Assembly (NCBI GenBank): GCA_021829645.1
Contig: JAKBPI010000003.1
Span: forward strand, 43,588 to 107,587
Origin: Actinomycetes bacterium
GTDB lineage: Bacteria > Actinomycetota > Acidimicrobiia > Acidimicrobiales > Bog-793
DNA: 64,000 nt
Direction of reading: 5' to 3'
Shown here: positions 21,966-31,374 of the stretch, piece after piece
How the letters are laid out: every line of letters begins with the position of its first letter
How positions within the stretch are numbered: the stretch's first letter is position 1
Program-made: the position numbers and the translations under genes
The notes under the pieces: generated by a model
The model's database searches: none
The model's input: the letters and a program-made list of their open reading frames with translations, nothing else
Told to the model about the DNA's origin: nothing

Positions 21966-22304
21966 CTAGTGAGCGAGCACGGCGTCGATGACTGCCTCGT
22001 CGTCGGCCTCCGGGTCACACAAGAGCGGCAGCGGACGCACCGTCGACTTCGCAACCAACCCGGGCGGTCCGTCAGGCCGCCACCCCGATCGCACCAGCTC
22101 GGCGGCATGTCTCATCGACAACCCGCCGAACACCGCCACCAGCTCGACCGATCCGCCCGAGCCACAGCCACACGCCCACGACTCGTCATCCACCGCCAGC
22201 GGATCGCCACAACGCGGACAGTTGGCAACAAGGCCGCCGTCGCCGGGACGAAGCGGGATCCCGAAGGCCTCGACCAGCTCGACCAGCCTCGCCTCGTCGC
22301 CCAC
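21966..22304 (-). CDS. CHC2-like primase zinc-binding domain, ending in TAG that is in frame with the downstream primase
   Basis: CPRCGDPLAVDDESWACGCGSGGSVELVAVFGGLSMRHAAELV. Confidence 0.75.
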   Translation of the reverse strand: MGDEARLVELVEAFGIPLRPGDGGLVANCPRCGDPLAVDDESWACGCGSGGSVELVAVFGGLSMRHAAELVRSGWRPDGPPGLVAKSTVRPLPLLCDPEADDEAVIDAVLAH

Positions 22305-22394
22305 GCCACCTCCCTCCGGTCATCGTTGTTACGGTTGGTTCTACCTCCACTATCAGCATCCATCCAGTCCAAACCTCCGGTAACGTTCCCGACC

Positions 22395-22766
22395 ATGGCT
22401 TTCGCCGAGACCCTCGCCGACCTGCGCCGATCCCGGGGCCTCACCCAGGTCGCGTTAGCGCAGCGTGCCGGGGTCAACGTGTCCCAGCTGCGCAAGTACG
22501 AAGGCGGCGGATCCGAACCGTCTCTCTCCGCACTGAGGCGATTGGCCGTCGCCCTCTCATGCACCACCGACGCCCTCGTCTTCGGCAACGACCCCCGCCT
22601 GCCCGACGACCAAGCGCTCCGACTCGCCTTCGAAGCCACCACCTTCCTCGACAACGCCGAGCGGGCGACGGTCCGCGAGGTCCTCGACGCGTTCATCGCC
22701 CGCCACAACGCCCGACACGCCGAGGACCGGCCGCGCCGGCCCAGACACCGCAGACGGGCGACCTGA
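22395..22766 (+). CDS. XRE-family HTH transcriptional regulator
   Basis: LADLRRSRGLTQVALAQRAGVNVSQLRKYEGGGSEPSLSALRRLAVAL; start chosen inside the longer ORF. Confidence 0.88.
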   Translation: MAFAETLADLRRSRGLTQVALAQRAGVNVSQLRKYEGGGSEPSLSALRRLAVALSCTTDALVFGNDPRLPDDQALRLAFEATTFLDNAERATVREVLDAFIARHNARHAEDRPRRPRHRRRAT

Positions 22767-23452
22767 GCGGCACCGTCGCCAACGTCGCGGGCTGTCGTGC
22801 CAAGCGCGGCCAACCGGCAACGCACGAGCACGGCACGCAACCCGACGGTGGCACGGCTCTGGCACTGTGAATGCGACCGAGCAGTATCGGATCGGGGTTG
22901 CAACCGGACGGACACCAGCACCCGACTGATCGGGATGATGCATACGACAACGTCATCGTCATGAAGGCTCGTCCCCGCCCGCCGGTGAACTTCCCGTGGG
23001 TCGTCGCCGTCATCACCGGTCGGTCGCTGTGACTCGATGCGACCACGTCGCAATCGGCCACCCGTCCCACGATCGATGCCGAAACCCGAAACCACCCCTA
23101 ATGAGTCGGCCGACGCGACGGAGCCCCCAACAGCGCCCCAACCAGCAACTTCGCCCCAAACAGAGGGCTCCAATCCTGGACGGAGCCCTCCACGGACCCC
23201 GCCGTGGAGCCCACCACGGAGCCCCTTACGGACCCCGCCACCGGGAGGGAGGACGGGGCCGGCAGCGACGAAACGGACTTCCATACCTATAGAACAAGGC
23301 CGAACGAGCCGAAATTCAACAAACCTTCCGACCGGCGACCCGCAAAACCGAACCTGGGACAGAGCGCGACCACACCACCGAGGGTGGACAACGACCGGAA
23401 CTTCTCTGGCGGGACCTTCCACTCCCGATCTGGGAGCGCGGATCTTCCTACT

Positions 23453-23863
23453 TCACGTAGCGGTGTTCGGAGGATTCGGAGAGCTATCCGACTTCATTTC
23501 AGCCCAGCGGAAGCCACGGTCGATCCAGGTAATGTGCTCGACGACGTCGAACCCAGCCTCTCGGAGCGCCCGCCGAACCTTTCGCCTTGCAAGGAGCCAT
23601 ACCGTAGCGACCAGGGTTCCACCGTCACCGCGGATTGGGATAGCCAAGTCGAACCACGGCGGTACCAGCCGAGCGACGTAGACATCCACCCTAGAGCCAT
23701 TGTGTTTCACCTGGTGAGCCTTACTGACGCCGGCCATTAGCCGCCCAGGACTACATACCAAGGAGCCGGGAGCGATCGTCAGCTGTCCACCCCCACGCCA
23801 CGATCTCGGCCCGATCAAACCAACCCGGAAGCTCGCTGGCCGGGGATCTACAGGGGCATTCAT
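23453..23863 (-). CDS. Hypothetical protein
   Basis: 136-aa ORF with protein-like composition in the GC-rich island. Confidence 0.4.
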   Translation of the reverse strand: MNAPVDPRPASFRVGLIGPRSWRGGGQLTIAPGSLVCSPGRLMAGVSKAHQVKHNGSRVDVYVARLVPPWFDLAIPIRGDGGTLVATVWLLARRKVRRALREAGFDVVEHITWIDRGFRWAEMKSDSSPNPPNTAT

Positions 23864-24084
23864 CCAATCCGCCCCCCTGTCGGAGCAACGATGATCATGG
23901 ACATCGCCCTAAGAGTATTCCAGCGGTCGATGCCAACACGCCCTAGCCAAGCTCGCCTGAGACATCTTCACCATCCCGGCAAGTCAAACGGTGCGCGGAA
24001 GCTGTAGCTCTGATTGACCGACACCTGTCGGCCAGCACCGAAGCCGATGCCAACATTGGTCCCGAAATCGTTCGCGCTCGTCCC

Positions 24085-24443
24085 ACATTTAAGATAACAG
24101 GTGTATTCACTTGCTTTGTGTCTATATGTTGACCAAAGATTGTTCCGGAACTCTTGGCAATCACGGCAATGGTGCTATTGCCGGTATTGGTTACAAAAAT
24201 ATCGCCTGATGAATTGATAGCTATACCATATGGAGCATTGAAATTTGATGAGCTAATTGTTTGAACAGAAACAGAGCTAACAGATTGAGCATTTGGTGTT
24301 GATGCTCCAGATACAGCACTTGTAGAGACAATGAGAGCTATATTTGAGAATAAGATCAGCAAAACTGCTGTTATGGATGATTTAAGCTTTAATTTCTGAA
24401 ATAACTTATAAATGACACCTAATGATTCATAATTCATGAGCAT
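24085..24443 (-). pseudogene. N-terminal fragment of a secreted NHL-repeat-like protein, truncated at the island edge
   Basis: Signal-peptide-like N-terminus then NFNAPYGIAINSSGDIFVTNTGNSTIAVI; composition changes after about residue 118. Confidence 0.6.
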
Positions 24444-24802
24444 AGTCTATATACATCATTTTATTTGTACAAGTGAAATATATAAATATTTTTGATATAC
24501 TTTTATCATCGTTAGGTGAAAGCCATATTTGTCAGCACCTTATTTCACTAAATGAGGTTACCAAGAACAACTAGACACTCAAGTGATGCACTACATTTAG
24601 TCCCTAGCCATTACAGGCATATAATTGTCTGGAATCATAGAGTCTGTGGGTGGAATTACCCACGAATTTGAACACGTACGTCTCTAATTTTTAAGCCACC
24701 TGAGCAGTAAAGAATTCTTGCATAAGTGATAAATAATCAAGCTTTTTCTTTGGTTCAGCATACCTTTTTCCTAAATGTTGCCGACTAAGATTCGACATTT
24801 CA

Positions 24803-24828
24803 GTGCCATAGGATACTATCTATGGCAC
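24803..24828. repeat. 9-bp inverted repeat GTGCCATAG-gatactat-CTATGGCAC
   Basis: Perfect arms by eye. Confidence 0.85.
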
Positions 24829-24846
24829 ACATAGAGCCGGTAACAT

Positions 24847-24904
24847 TTAGCCTAGATCCACCGCCGCACCCCGAAACCGAGGTGCGGCGGTGGATCTAGG
24901 CTAA
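24847..24904. repeat. 24-bp perfect inverted repeat, 10-nt loop
   Basis: TTAGCCTAGATCCACCGCCGCACC / GGTGCGGCGGTGGATCTAGGCTAA. Confidence 0.95.
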
Positions 24905-25895
24905 GAAAGGGAAATGTATCCGATGCTCAAATAGGCGAAGAACTCCTCATGGGAGAACAAGAGCCCTTATGGTGACAACTGATACAGCTCGGGAGAGTTC
25001 TCGAGACACCTTGATGAAAAGGTCACAGCTCAGTCATAGAGCCACGCCCACTACCCATGGCGGTTGAAAACGGATTCAGTATCTACGACTTCGTGATAGA
25101 TGGGACCTCTGACTCCGTTAGCTGAACACGTCGTGGCCATCACTAAAAAGAAGAGAGCGTCTTTTTCTAAGTTCTCGGGTCTTACCTCTAAGGGAGCGTT
25201 GTACCCGCTCGAAGCGGGCAGAGTCATCACCTTCGATCTAATCACAGATATAACCAACAGGCGAGGAGAAACCGGGAAGACTCCTCCACCAAAGGCGACT
25301 ACAACGTCAACCGACCAAGTGTTGAGAGAATGCATGCCCAAATGAAAAGAAAGATGTCATCTTCGAAGATCCGCTACGGAGGCATATTGAAAAACGACAT
25401 CTACTACTCCCTCGTTGCTGCGGTTTGGAATTTGAAGGTACTTATAGGAACAACCTCACATACCACGACAACGGCTGGCAAGTTCCACCTGAACCAGGCC
25501 ACAAAAGCCAGAACTTAATAAAAAGTTACCGAAACAGCCGGCAAGAACACCGTCAACCAAGTCTTCAGCTACCTTGTTGAGACAAATACTTCACAAGATC
25601 GCTCAACTGTAATCATAACTGCCTTTACCGATCTCAGAAGAAGGATTGCTTAGCAGAGTCATAGAACAGAGAGATTTTTCTCGCTTAGCATTCCGGCATC
25701 TCCTACAACGGTAAGAGAGCTCTGTCCAGAGTCTTCATAGGTATTGCCTAGATAGAGCTTGAATGTAAGCGGCATTCCTAAAGAGTTGACCCTCAGTCCC
25801 AACACTACCTGGGAGAGGTCATCTCTTTTGTTTTTGGAGTAGCTCCTTTTCCTGAACCCAGCTACAGCGTATTGGTCCTCGTTTCAGAGTCTGTT

Positions 25896-26231
25896 TCAAA
25901 ATAAAGTGTGGTGAGTCGTACAAAATGCAGCCAAATGATCCGGGGTAGCAACTTGTAACGTAGTCCCTACCTTATCTGGGATCTTGCTTTGAGACTTCGA
26001 AATGGAGTCCATAAACCGGTAGATCTTTTCCTCATCGAGTCCTGCGCCGAAGCTTTTGTTTATGAACTGAACCCTTCTTCTCTTTGATGTCGGGTGAAGA
26101 ATCCTTGCCATTATCAGCTGACAAAGAAGTGCTACATTCACCGTTGGTATTTCCAACAGTTCTAAGACCCTGAGACCAGAGTCATCATGGAATGGGAGTC
26201 TCAGCCGGTCTTTGTGTTTTAGCTCTAACAA
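25896..26231 (-). pseudogene. IS1634-like transposase fragment, degenerate
   Basis: RLPFHDDSGLRVLELLEIPTVNVALLCQLIMARILHPTSKRRRVQFINKSFGAGLDEEKIYRFMDSI; flanking frames broken. Confidence 0.7.
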
Positions 26232-26523
26232 AAGGCCTCTTGGGCTTTTTCCATCAAGAACTCAAGATCGGTGTCTGACTTTCGATTCCGATGTGGCGGA
26301 TCAGCTTCCATACCCCGTTTCCCAGTGGTTTTCAACAATGCAGACTCCGGTAGCAGATCCATGCTTTGACTTTTCCAAATACATGAGCCAAATAGTAGGC
26401 TGGGTGGCCAAAGGTTACCAAGGATTTCGCTGTGTAGTTCTCATACTTACAGTCCGACAAGTCATTCCTAACCCACAGAAGGCACAATGTAGCTTTTTTT
26501 GAAGGATGTGAGGAAGTCAGGGT

Positions 26524-26578
26524 AATCGGATGGCTTTATTGATTTTGGTGAAGCTCTGTGGTGTGTCTCTGTTGGCAA
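26524..26578. repeat. 55-bp direct repeat, right copy
   Basis: Exact match by eye to 13637-13691. Confidence 0.95.
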
Positions 26579-26691
26579 AGTCATATTATCGTTGCGATCG
26601 GAGTCAGAATTGAGGTTTACAAAAAGACTCTAACGCCTATTTCTACCGGTTTTTTAGTCGATAGTGCCATATATTAACAAAAGCCAAAGAG

Positions 26692-27111
26692 CTACCCCAG
26701 GAAAAAGGACAGTATCAAGACCGCCAGCACGAATGTCGTCACCAATGCCATAGGCGGGTCTTTTTCATAGATAAAACTCAATACCCCTACGGCTACTCTC
26801 AGGACGGGTGTGAGGATCAGAATTATAAGCCCCAGTCCGATTAGCCCCCTACCTTTACCTTGACCGAGGTCTGAAAATAGTTGTGGAATAGTGTGGGGGA
26901 ATTGGTAAGAGGAGGAGGTGACGCTGTGATAGGAGAGATTGGAAGAAAAGTGAAGGTAAGAGCTGTGGTGGGCAAAAGTGAGACCCAAACCGGCCGACAC
27001 CAGTATCACGGATAACACGACTCCCGTGCGCAGTAAATAGGAAATAGCTATTTCTGTTTGCCTGACTTTTGTCTCGTCTATTTCCCTGTTTTCGCTTCCG
27101 TTCGTTTTCAT
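26692..27111 (-). CDS. DUF1634-like membrane protein
   Basis: Three hydrophobic segments, follows a TauE/SafE gene with abutting stop/start. Confidence 0.7.
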   Translation of the reverse strand: MKTNGSENREIDETKVRQTEIAISYLLRTGVVLSVILVSAGLGLTFAHHSSYLHFSSNLSYHSVTSSSYQFPHTIPQLFSDLGQGKGRGLIGLGLIILILTPVLRVAVGVLSFIYEKDPPMALVTTFVLAVLILSFFLG

Positions 27112-27947
27112 TAGGAAAAACCTCTTTGAAGCATCTCGGCGGCTATCACTACCAGAACTACAACAAAAATTAATCTCACGGAAGCATTTGTCACTTTGCC
27201 AAGCACTCTGGCACCTATCATTGCGCCGGCCAAAACCCCGGCTGCCACGGGAGCTGCGATTATGGGGTCTATCTGTCCTCTGGCGAAGTAAAAGCCGGCA
27301 CTGGCCGCTGCAGTTACGCCAATCATAAAGTTACTTGTAGCAGTAGAGACTTTCATCGGTAAATGCATAGCCAAGTCCATAGCCGGTACTTTTAGGGCGC
27401 CTGAACCGATCCCCAGAAGTGCAGAAACCATGCCGGCTATGTACATCATGGCTAGTCCGAGTTTTGTCCCTCCTACTTTGTAGGTGACCTCTTTTTGCTC
27501 AGCCTCGTCGTAGTAGCTCCCATGCAATTGAAAGTAGTTGGCAATCTTATCATCAGAGGAAGTCAAAATAGCTGCATTATGCCGCTTATGGTAAACTGCA
27601 AAAGCAGAGTAACAGAGTACCGCACCAAAGAGTATAAAAAGGAATTGCGGCGATAAAACAGTTGTCAGGTAGGCCCCAGATATGGCACCGGTCGTCGTCG
27701 CAATTTCTAAGAACATACCTGCTCGCAAGTTGGTCATCTTTTCTTTGACATAGGTAGCGGCGGCTCCGCTTGATGTAGCTATAACGGAAACTATCGAAGC
27801 GCCTATGGCGAGCCGAATATTAACGTGGAATAAAATGGTAAGGACAGGTACGACGACTACCCCTCCTCCAAGACCTATTAGTGATCCCAAAACGCCGGCA
27901 GCAATTGAGATGAGAAATAAGATAAGTACAAAATCAAGAGGCGTCAC
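27111..27947 (-). CDS. TauE/SafE-family sulfite exporter-like permease
   Basis: GSLIGLGGGVVVVPVL, GIGSGALKVPAMDLAMHLPMKVSTATSNFMIG. Confidence 0.88.
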   Translation of the reverse strand: MTPLDFVLILFLISIAAGVLGSLIGLGGGVVVVPVLTILFHVNIRLAIGASIVSVIATSSGAAATYVKEKMTNLRAGMFLEIATTTGAISGAYLTTVLSPQFLFILFGAVLCYSAFAVYHKRHNAAILTSSDDKIANYFQLHGSYYDEAEQKEVTYKVGGTKLGLAMMYIAGMVSALLGIGSGALKVPAMDLAMHLPMKVSTATSNFMIGVTAAASAGFYFARGQIDPIIAAPVAAGVLAGAMIGARVLGKVTNASVRLIFVVVLVVIAAEMLQRGFS

Positions 27948-28101
27948 GCTTATTATTGTAGCCGTACTTTTTACTGCTACAACTTATTTTCCAAACTTTT
28001 TGCTTATTTATGACTAAATATAGTTTTACCACGTATTCTTTGAAAAGCACAAGTGTGTTACGAGTATTATTAAGCTATAATGGATTTTGAAATGAGTTAC
28101 A

Positions 28102-28476
28102 GTGGATAACCTACAGAACCATTTGCTGCAAGAGGTCCAAGTCGGCGACGATGCTGCTTGGGCAAAATTGGCTCAAATTTTTTCGGCTTTATCCGATCCT
28201 GTCAGATTACATATACTAACAATTGTATCCGCAGAAGGCCATCTATGTTCTTGTGACTTAGAAAAACCTACCGGCAAAAGTCAGCCTACAATTTCTCACC
28301 ACACAAGAGTGCTAGCTGAAGCCGGCCTCATAAAGTCAGAAAAAAGAGGTAAGTGGGTATGGTGGAGGATAAATGAAGAGATGGTAAACTTTTTTCGCCA
28401 AAATCTAGAGATGTTGTTCGGTGTATCCGGTCAAGTATCTTACGATCAATTAGGCAAGCCGGAAAATGTCTGTTAA
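28102..28476 (+). CDS. ArsR-family transcriptional regulator
   Basis: FSALSDPVRLHILTIVSAEGHLCSCDLEKPTGKSQPTISHHTRVLAEAGLI. Confidence 0.9.
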   Translation: MDNLQNHLLQEVQVGDDAAWAKLAQIFSALSDPVRLHILTIVSAEGHLCSCDLEKPTGKSQPTISHHTRVLAEAGLIKSEKRGKWVWWRINEEMVNFFRQNLEMLFGVSGQVSYDQLGKPENVC

Positions 28477-28950
28477 GCTTTGGACAAAGTATTGGCATGC
28501 CGATTCAATAATTTCTAATACTGCATCAAAGACAGCCTGACCATCATAATAAGGGTCAGGAACATCAGCTCCTTCACTGGCGTCCGGGTCATAAGATCTC
28601 AACAGACTAATTTCTTTTGGCGGAAATGATAGCTTTCTGCTCATATACTTAACGTGAGACAGGTTATTCCTGTCGGCGCATAAAATAATATTTAAGCGTT
28701 CTAAATCTTCAGTTTTTAGTTGTCGCGCCCGATGTACAAAGACGGGCCATCCGTGTCGAGACAGAGCGGCTTTGGAGCGCTTATCGGCATCTTCACCAAC
28801 GTGGTAGGCGTGCGTGCCAAAAGATTCTACGCTAACCTTATTTGTCAAGCCGTACTTTTCAAGTAGAGTAAATGTTACGGCTTCAGCCATAGGAGATCTG
28901 CATATATTCCCGTGGCACACCATAGCAATTTGCAATTTATTTTCAGTCAT
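28450..28950 (-). CDS. Low-molecular-weight protein tyrosine phosphatase
   Basis: MVCHGNICRSPMAEAV and DVPDPYYDG motifs. Confidence 0.9.
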   Translation of the reverse strand: MTENKLQIAMVCHGNICRSPMAEAVTFTLLEKYGLTNKVSVESFGTHAYHVGEDADKRSKAALSRHGWPVFVHRARQLKTEDLERLNIILCADRNNLSHVKYMSRKLSFPPKEISLLRSYDPDASEGADVPDPYYDGQAVFDAVLEIIESACQYFVQSLTDIFRLA

Positions 28951-29088
28951 ATTTACGTATAATTTTAGTTTATCTTGTGTTACTTGAGTTTTATTCTAGC
29001 TTTTGGGAAGCGCTTTCTTTGCCTGTTAGGAATAAAAGCCTGTATTTCATGTTTAAAAACTTAAACACTTTACAAAATTAGGAGAAAA

Positions 29089-29709
29089 ATGTCTAATCAA
29101 GTTTTTGATGCGGGGCGCCGTTGGGATGAAAAATTTTCAGAAGGCGATTGGCCGGTAAAACCGGATCTGGCTCTGGTTGCTTTTGTTTCCGATTTACCTT
29201 CGGGAAAAGCACTTGACATAGGTTGTGGCCCTGGCCGAAATGCTGTTTGGCTTGCTGAACAGGGGTGGGATGTTACCGGTTTGGACGCCTCCGCTGTCGG
29301 GCTGCAGCAGGCTTTGGAAAGAGCCAAGCAAAAGAACCTCTCTCTTGCGACAATCCATGGAGATATATTTGGTATCGAATTAGAAGAAAATACTTACGAT
29401 CTCGTAGTGATGGCAAATATCCATGTCACACCTACTTTGCGGAAGGAACTATTTTCCAAGGCGATATCTAGCCTTAAAGAAGGAGGGAAGCTATTTGTCA
29501 TCGGACACCACCTAGATGATTTGGGACGTGTCGGCCCTCCGGATCCGGAACTGCTCTTTAGCGAAGACATTCTGGACAAAGTTTCAGAAGGACTTGAAGT
29601 AATCAAATTGCAGCGTTGGGAACGACCGCCTGAAGACGGGGATGCTTACGATAAGGAAAATCCGCTTCGTCCGATAAGTGACATAGTTTTGTGGGCTAAG
29701 AAAAGGTAG
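29089..29709 (+). CDS. Class I SAM-dependent methyltransferase
   Basis: ALDIGCGPGRNAVWLAEQGWDVTGLDAS. Confidence 0.88.
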   Translation: MSNQVFDAGRRWDEKFSEGDWPVKPDLALVAFVSDLPSGKALDIGCGPGRNAVWLAEQGWDVTGLDASAVGLQQALERAKQKNLSLATIHGDIFGIELEENTYDLVVMANIHVTPTLRKELFSKAISSLKEGGKLFVIGHHLDDLGRVGPPDPELLFSEDILDKVSEGLEVIKLQRWERPPEDGDAYDKENPLRPISDIVLWAKKR

Positions 29710-29774
29710 CAATTTCTGTAATTGAGATCTCAATATATCAACATCAAATTACTGAAAAATCGGAGACAGGCATC

Positions 29775-31265
29775 GTGGAAATGACGGAACACCTTACGCC
29801 TAGCGTGGAGCAGAACTCGGCCCCAATTGAGCAAAGCACCCATTTTACGGGTGCCGGACATAAGAAATTTGCCCTTGTGGTTATCGCAACGGCACAGTTG
29901 ATGGTCATGTTAGATTTGACGATAGTCAACATCGCCTTGCCTGCCATTCAGCGCGGTCTGGGTTTTTCCGCAACAGATCTTTCCTGGGTGGTGGATGCAT
30001 ACGTGCTTGCATTCGGTGGCCTATTGTTGCTCGGTGGCAGATCCGGAGATATTTTCGGCAGACGGAAAATGCTTATAACCGGAATAGCCCTCTTTACTTT
30101 GGCTTCCATGATGGGCGGTTTTGCCGCCTCCGGAGCTTTATTGATAGCGGCTCGTGTCGTGCAAGGGGCAGGTGCCGCCATGGCTTCACCTACGGCACTT
30201 TCTTTGATAGCCGTTATTTTTCAAGAAGGACATGAGCGTCACAGAGCCATGGCTGTCTATGCCGCTATGTCCGGCGCCGGAGGTGCTTTGGGGCTCCTTC
30301 TGGGCGGATCTTTGGTGGATGTGGCCTCTTGGCGATGGGTGCTGTTTGTAAACGTTCCCATAGGTATTTTTCTTATACTGTCAGCCAAATTCGTTTTACC
30401 AAAAGACAGAGGAATTATTCATTCAAAACTGGATTATCTTGGGGCACTGCTCATTTCTTCCGGACTGGCCATTTTGGTCTTTGGAATTGAGCGTGCTCCC
30501 GGCAACGGCTGGGGAAGCAATACGACAATCATCTCGTTAGCTCTGGCTGTTGTGCTGTTAGGAGTGTTTTTTATAAGAGAGTATAGGATTGACTATGCGG
30601 TCATACCTATAAACTTTTTGTATCACAAGAACAGGGCTTTGGGCTTTTCTATTATGGCTCTTGTCGGAGCGTCAATGCTTTCCTTACTGTATTTTCTGAC
30701 GCAGTTTATCCAAAATATATTGCACTATAGTCCTGTCATGGCCGGGGTAGCGTATTTGCCTATCCCCATCGTCATAGGATCTGTGGGGTTTGCGGTTTCC
30801 AAGGCAGTCGGAAAAGTGGGAATCAAACTATTTCTCAAAATTGGCCCCGGGCTGATGGCTCTCGGTCTTTTGCTTCTGTCCACTGTCAACGCTTCGAGCC
30901 ACTACTATCAGATATTTGCCGGTCTAGTCCTAGTCGGTATCGGAATGGGTCTTTCTTTTGTACCACTCACTTTGAATGCTGTAAAAGGGGTGACTCCTAA
31001 GGAGTCAGGACTGGCTTCCGGGCTACTAAATACCAGCCAGCAACTGGGAGGATCTCTCGGGTTGGCGGTGATGGTGACGGTGGCTGGTAGCGCTCTAAAA
31101 TCCAAAGGCGTAGGGTTAACTTCCGGTTTGCGTGGTTCAGTTGTTTCCACCAAAGTTCAAGAAGTGTTAGTGCAAAGAAATGCCGAAGTACACGCTTTCC
31201 AAAGCACCATGCATGTAGGAGCTTTGATAGCATTTCTGGGATTTGTGGCAGCTCTATTTCTTTGA
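29775..31265 (+). CDS. MFS transporter, DHA2-like drug:H+ antiporter
   Basis: LDLTIVNIALPAIQRGL, GGRSGDIFGRRKMLI, many TM segments. Confidence 0.88.
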   Translation: MEMTEHLTPSVEQNSAPIEQSTHFTGAGHKKFALVVIATAQLMVMLDLTIVNIALPAIQRGLGFSATDLSWVVDAYVLAFGGLLLLGGRSGDIFGRRKMLITGIALFTLASMMGGFAASGALLIAARVVQGAGAAMASPTALSLIAVIFQEGHERHRAMAVYAAMSGAGGALGLLLGGSLVDVASWRWVLFVNVPIGIFLILSAKFVLPKDRGIIHSKLDYLGALLISSGLAILVFGIERAPGNGWGSNTTIISLALAVVLLGVFFIREYRIDYAVIPINFLYHKNRALGFSIMALVGASMLSLLYFLTQFIQNILHYSPVMAGVAYLPIPIVIGSVGFAVSKAVGKVGIKLFLKIGPGLMALGLLLLSTVNASSHYYQIFAGLVLVGIGMGLSFVPLTLNAVKGVTPKESGLASGLLNTSQQLGGSLGLAVMVTVAGSALKSKGVGLTSGLRGSVVSTKVQEVLVQRNAEVHAFQSTMHVGALIAFLGFVAALFL

Positions 31266-31374
31266 CCAGTTAATACGAGTCATTAAAGTAGCGTATTGCA
31301 TGTTAGTTGTTAATGACAGTCTATCGAAGAAAGTATAAAAACTATTTTAAATAGTATGCTAGTAAAGTATTCAA

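Larger units (their letters stand above)
16430..24090. mobile_element. GC-rich foreign island: TA pair, decayed recombinases, primase-ATPase, XRE regulator
   Basis: Abrupt shift to GC-rich sequence at both ends; recombinase and replication genes inside; boundaries approximate. Confidence 0.7.

Noticed and set aside
22112-23422. 436-aa minus-strand ORF overlapping the CHC2 ORF and the XRE gene
   Set aside because: Arg-rich antisense translation of better supported genes
25051-25518. Small ORFs between the hairpin and the IS1634 fragment
   Set aside because: Short, no motifs, in a degenerate IS-like stretch
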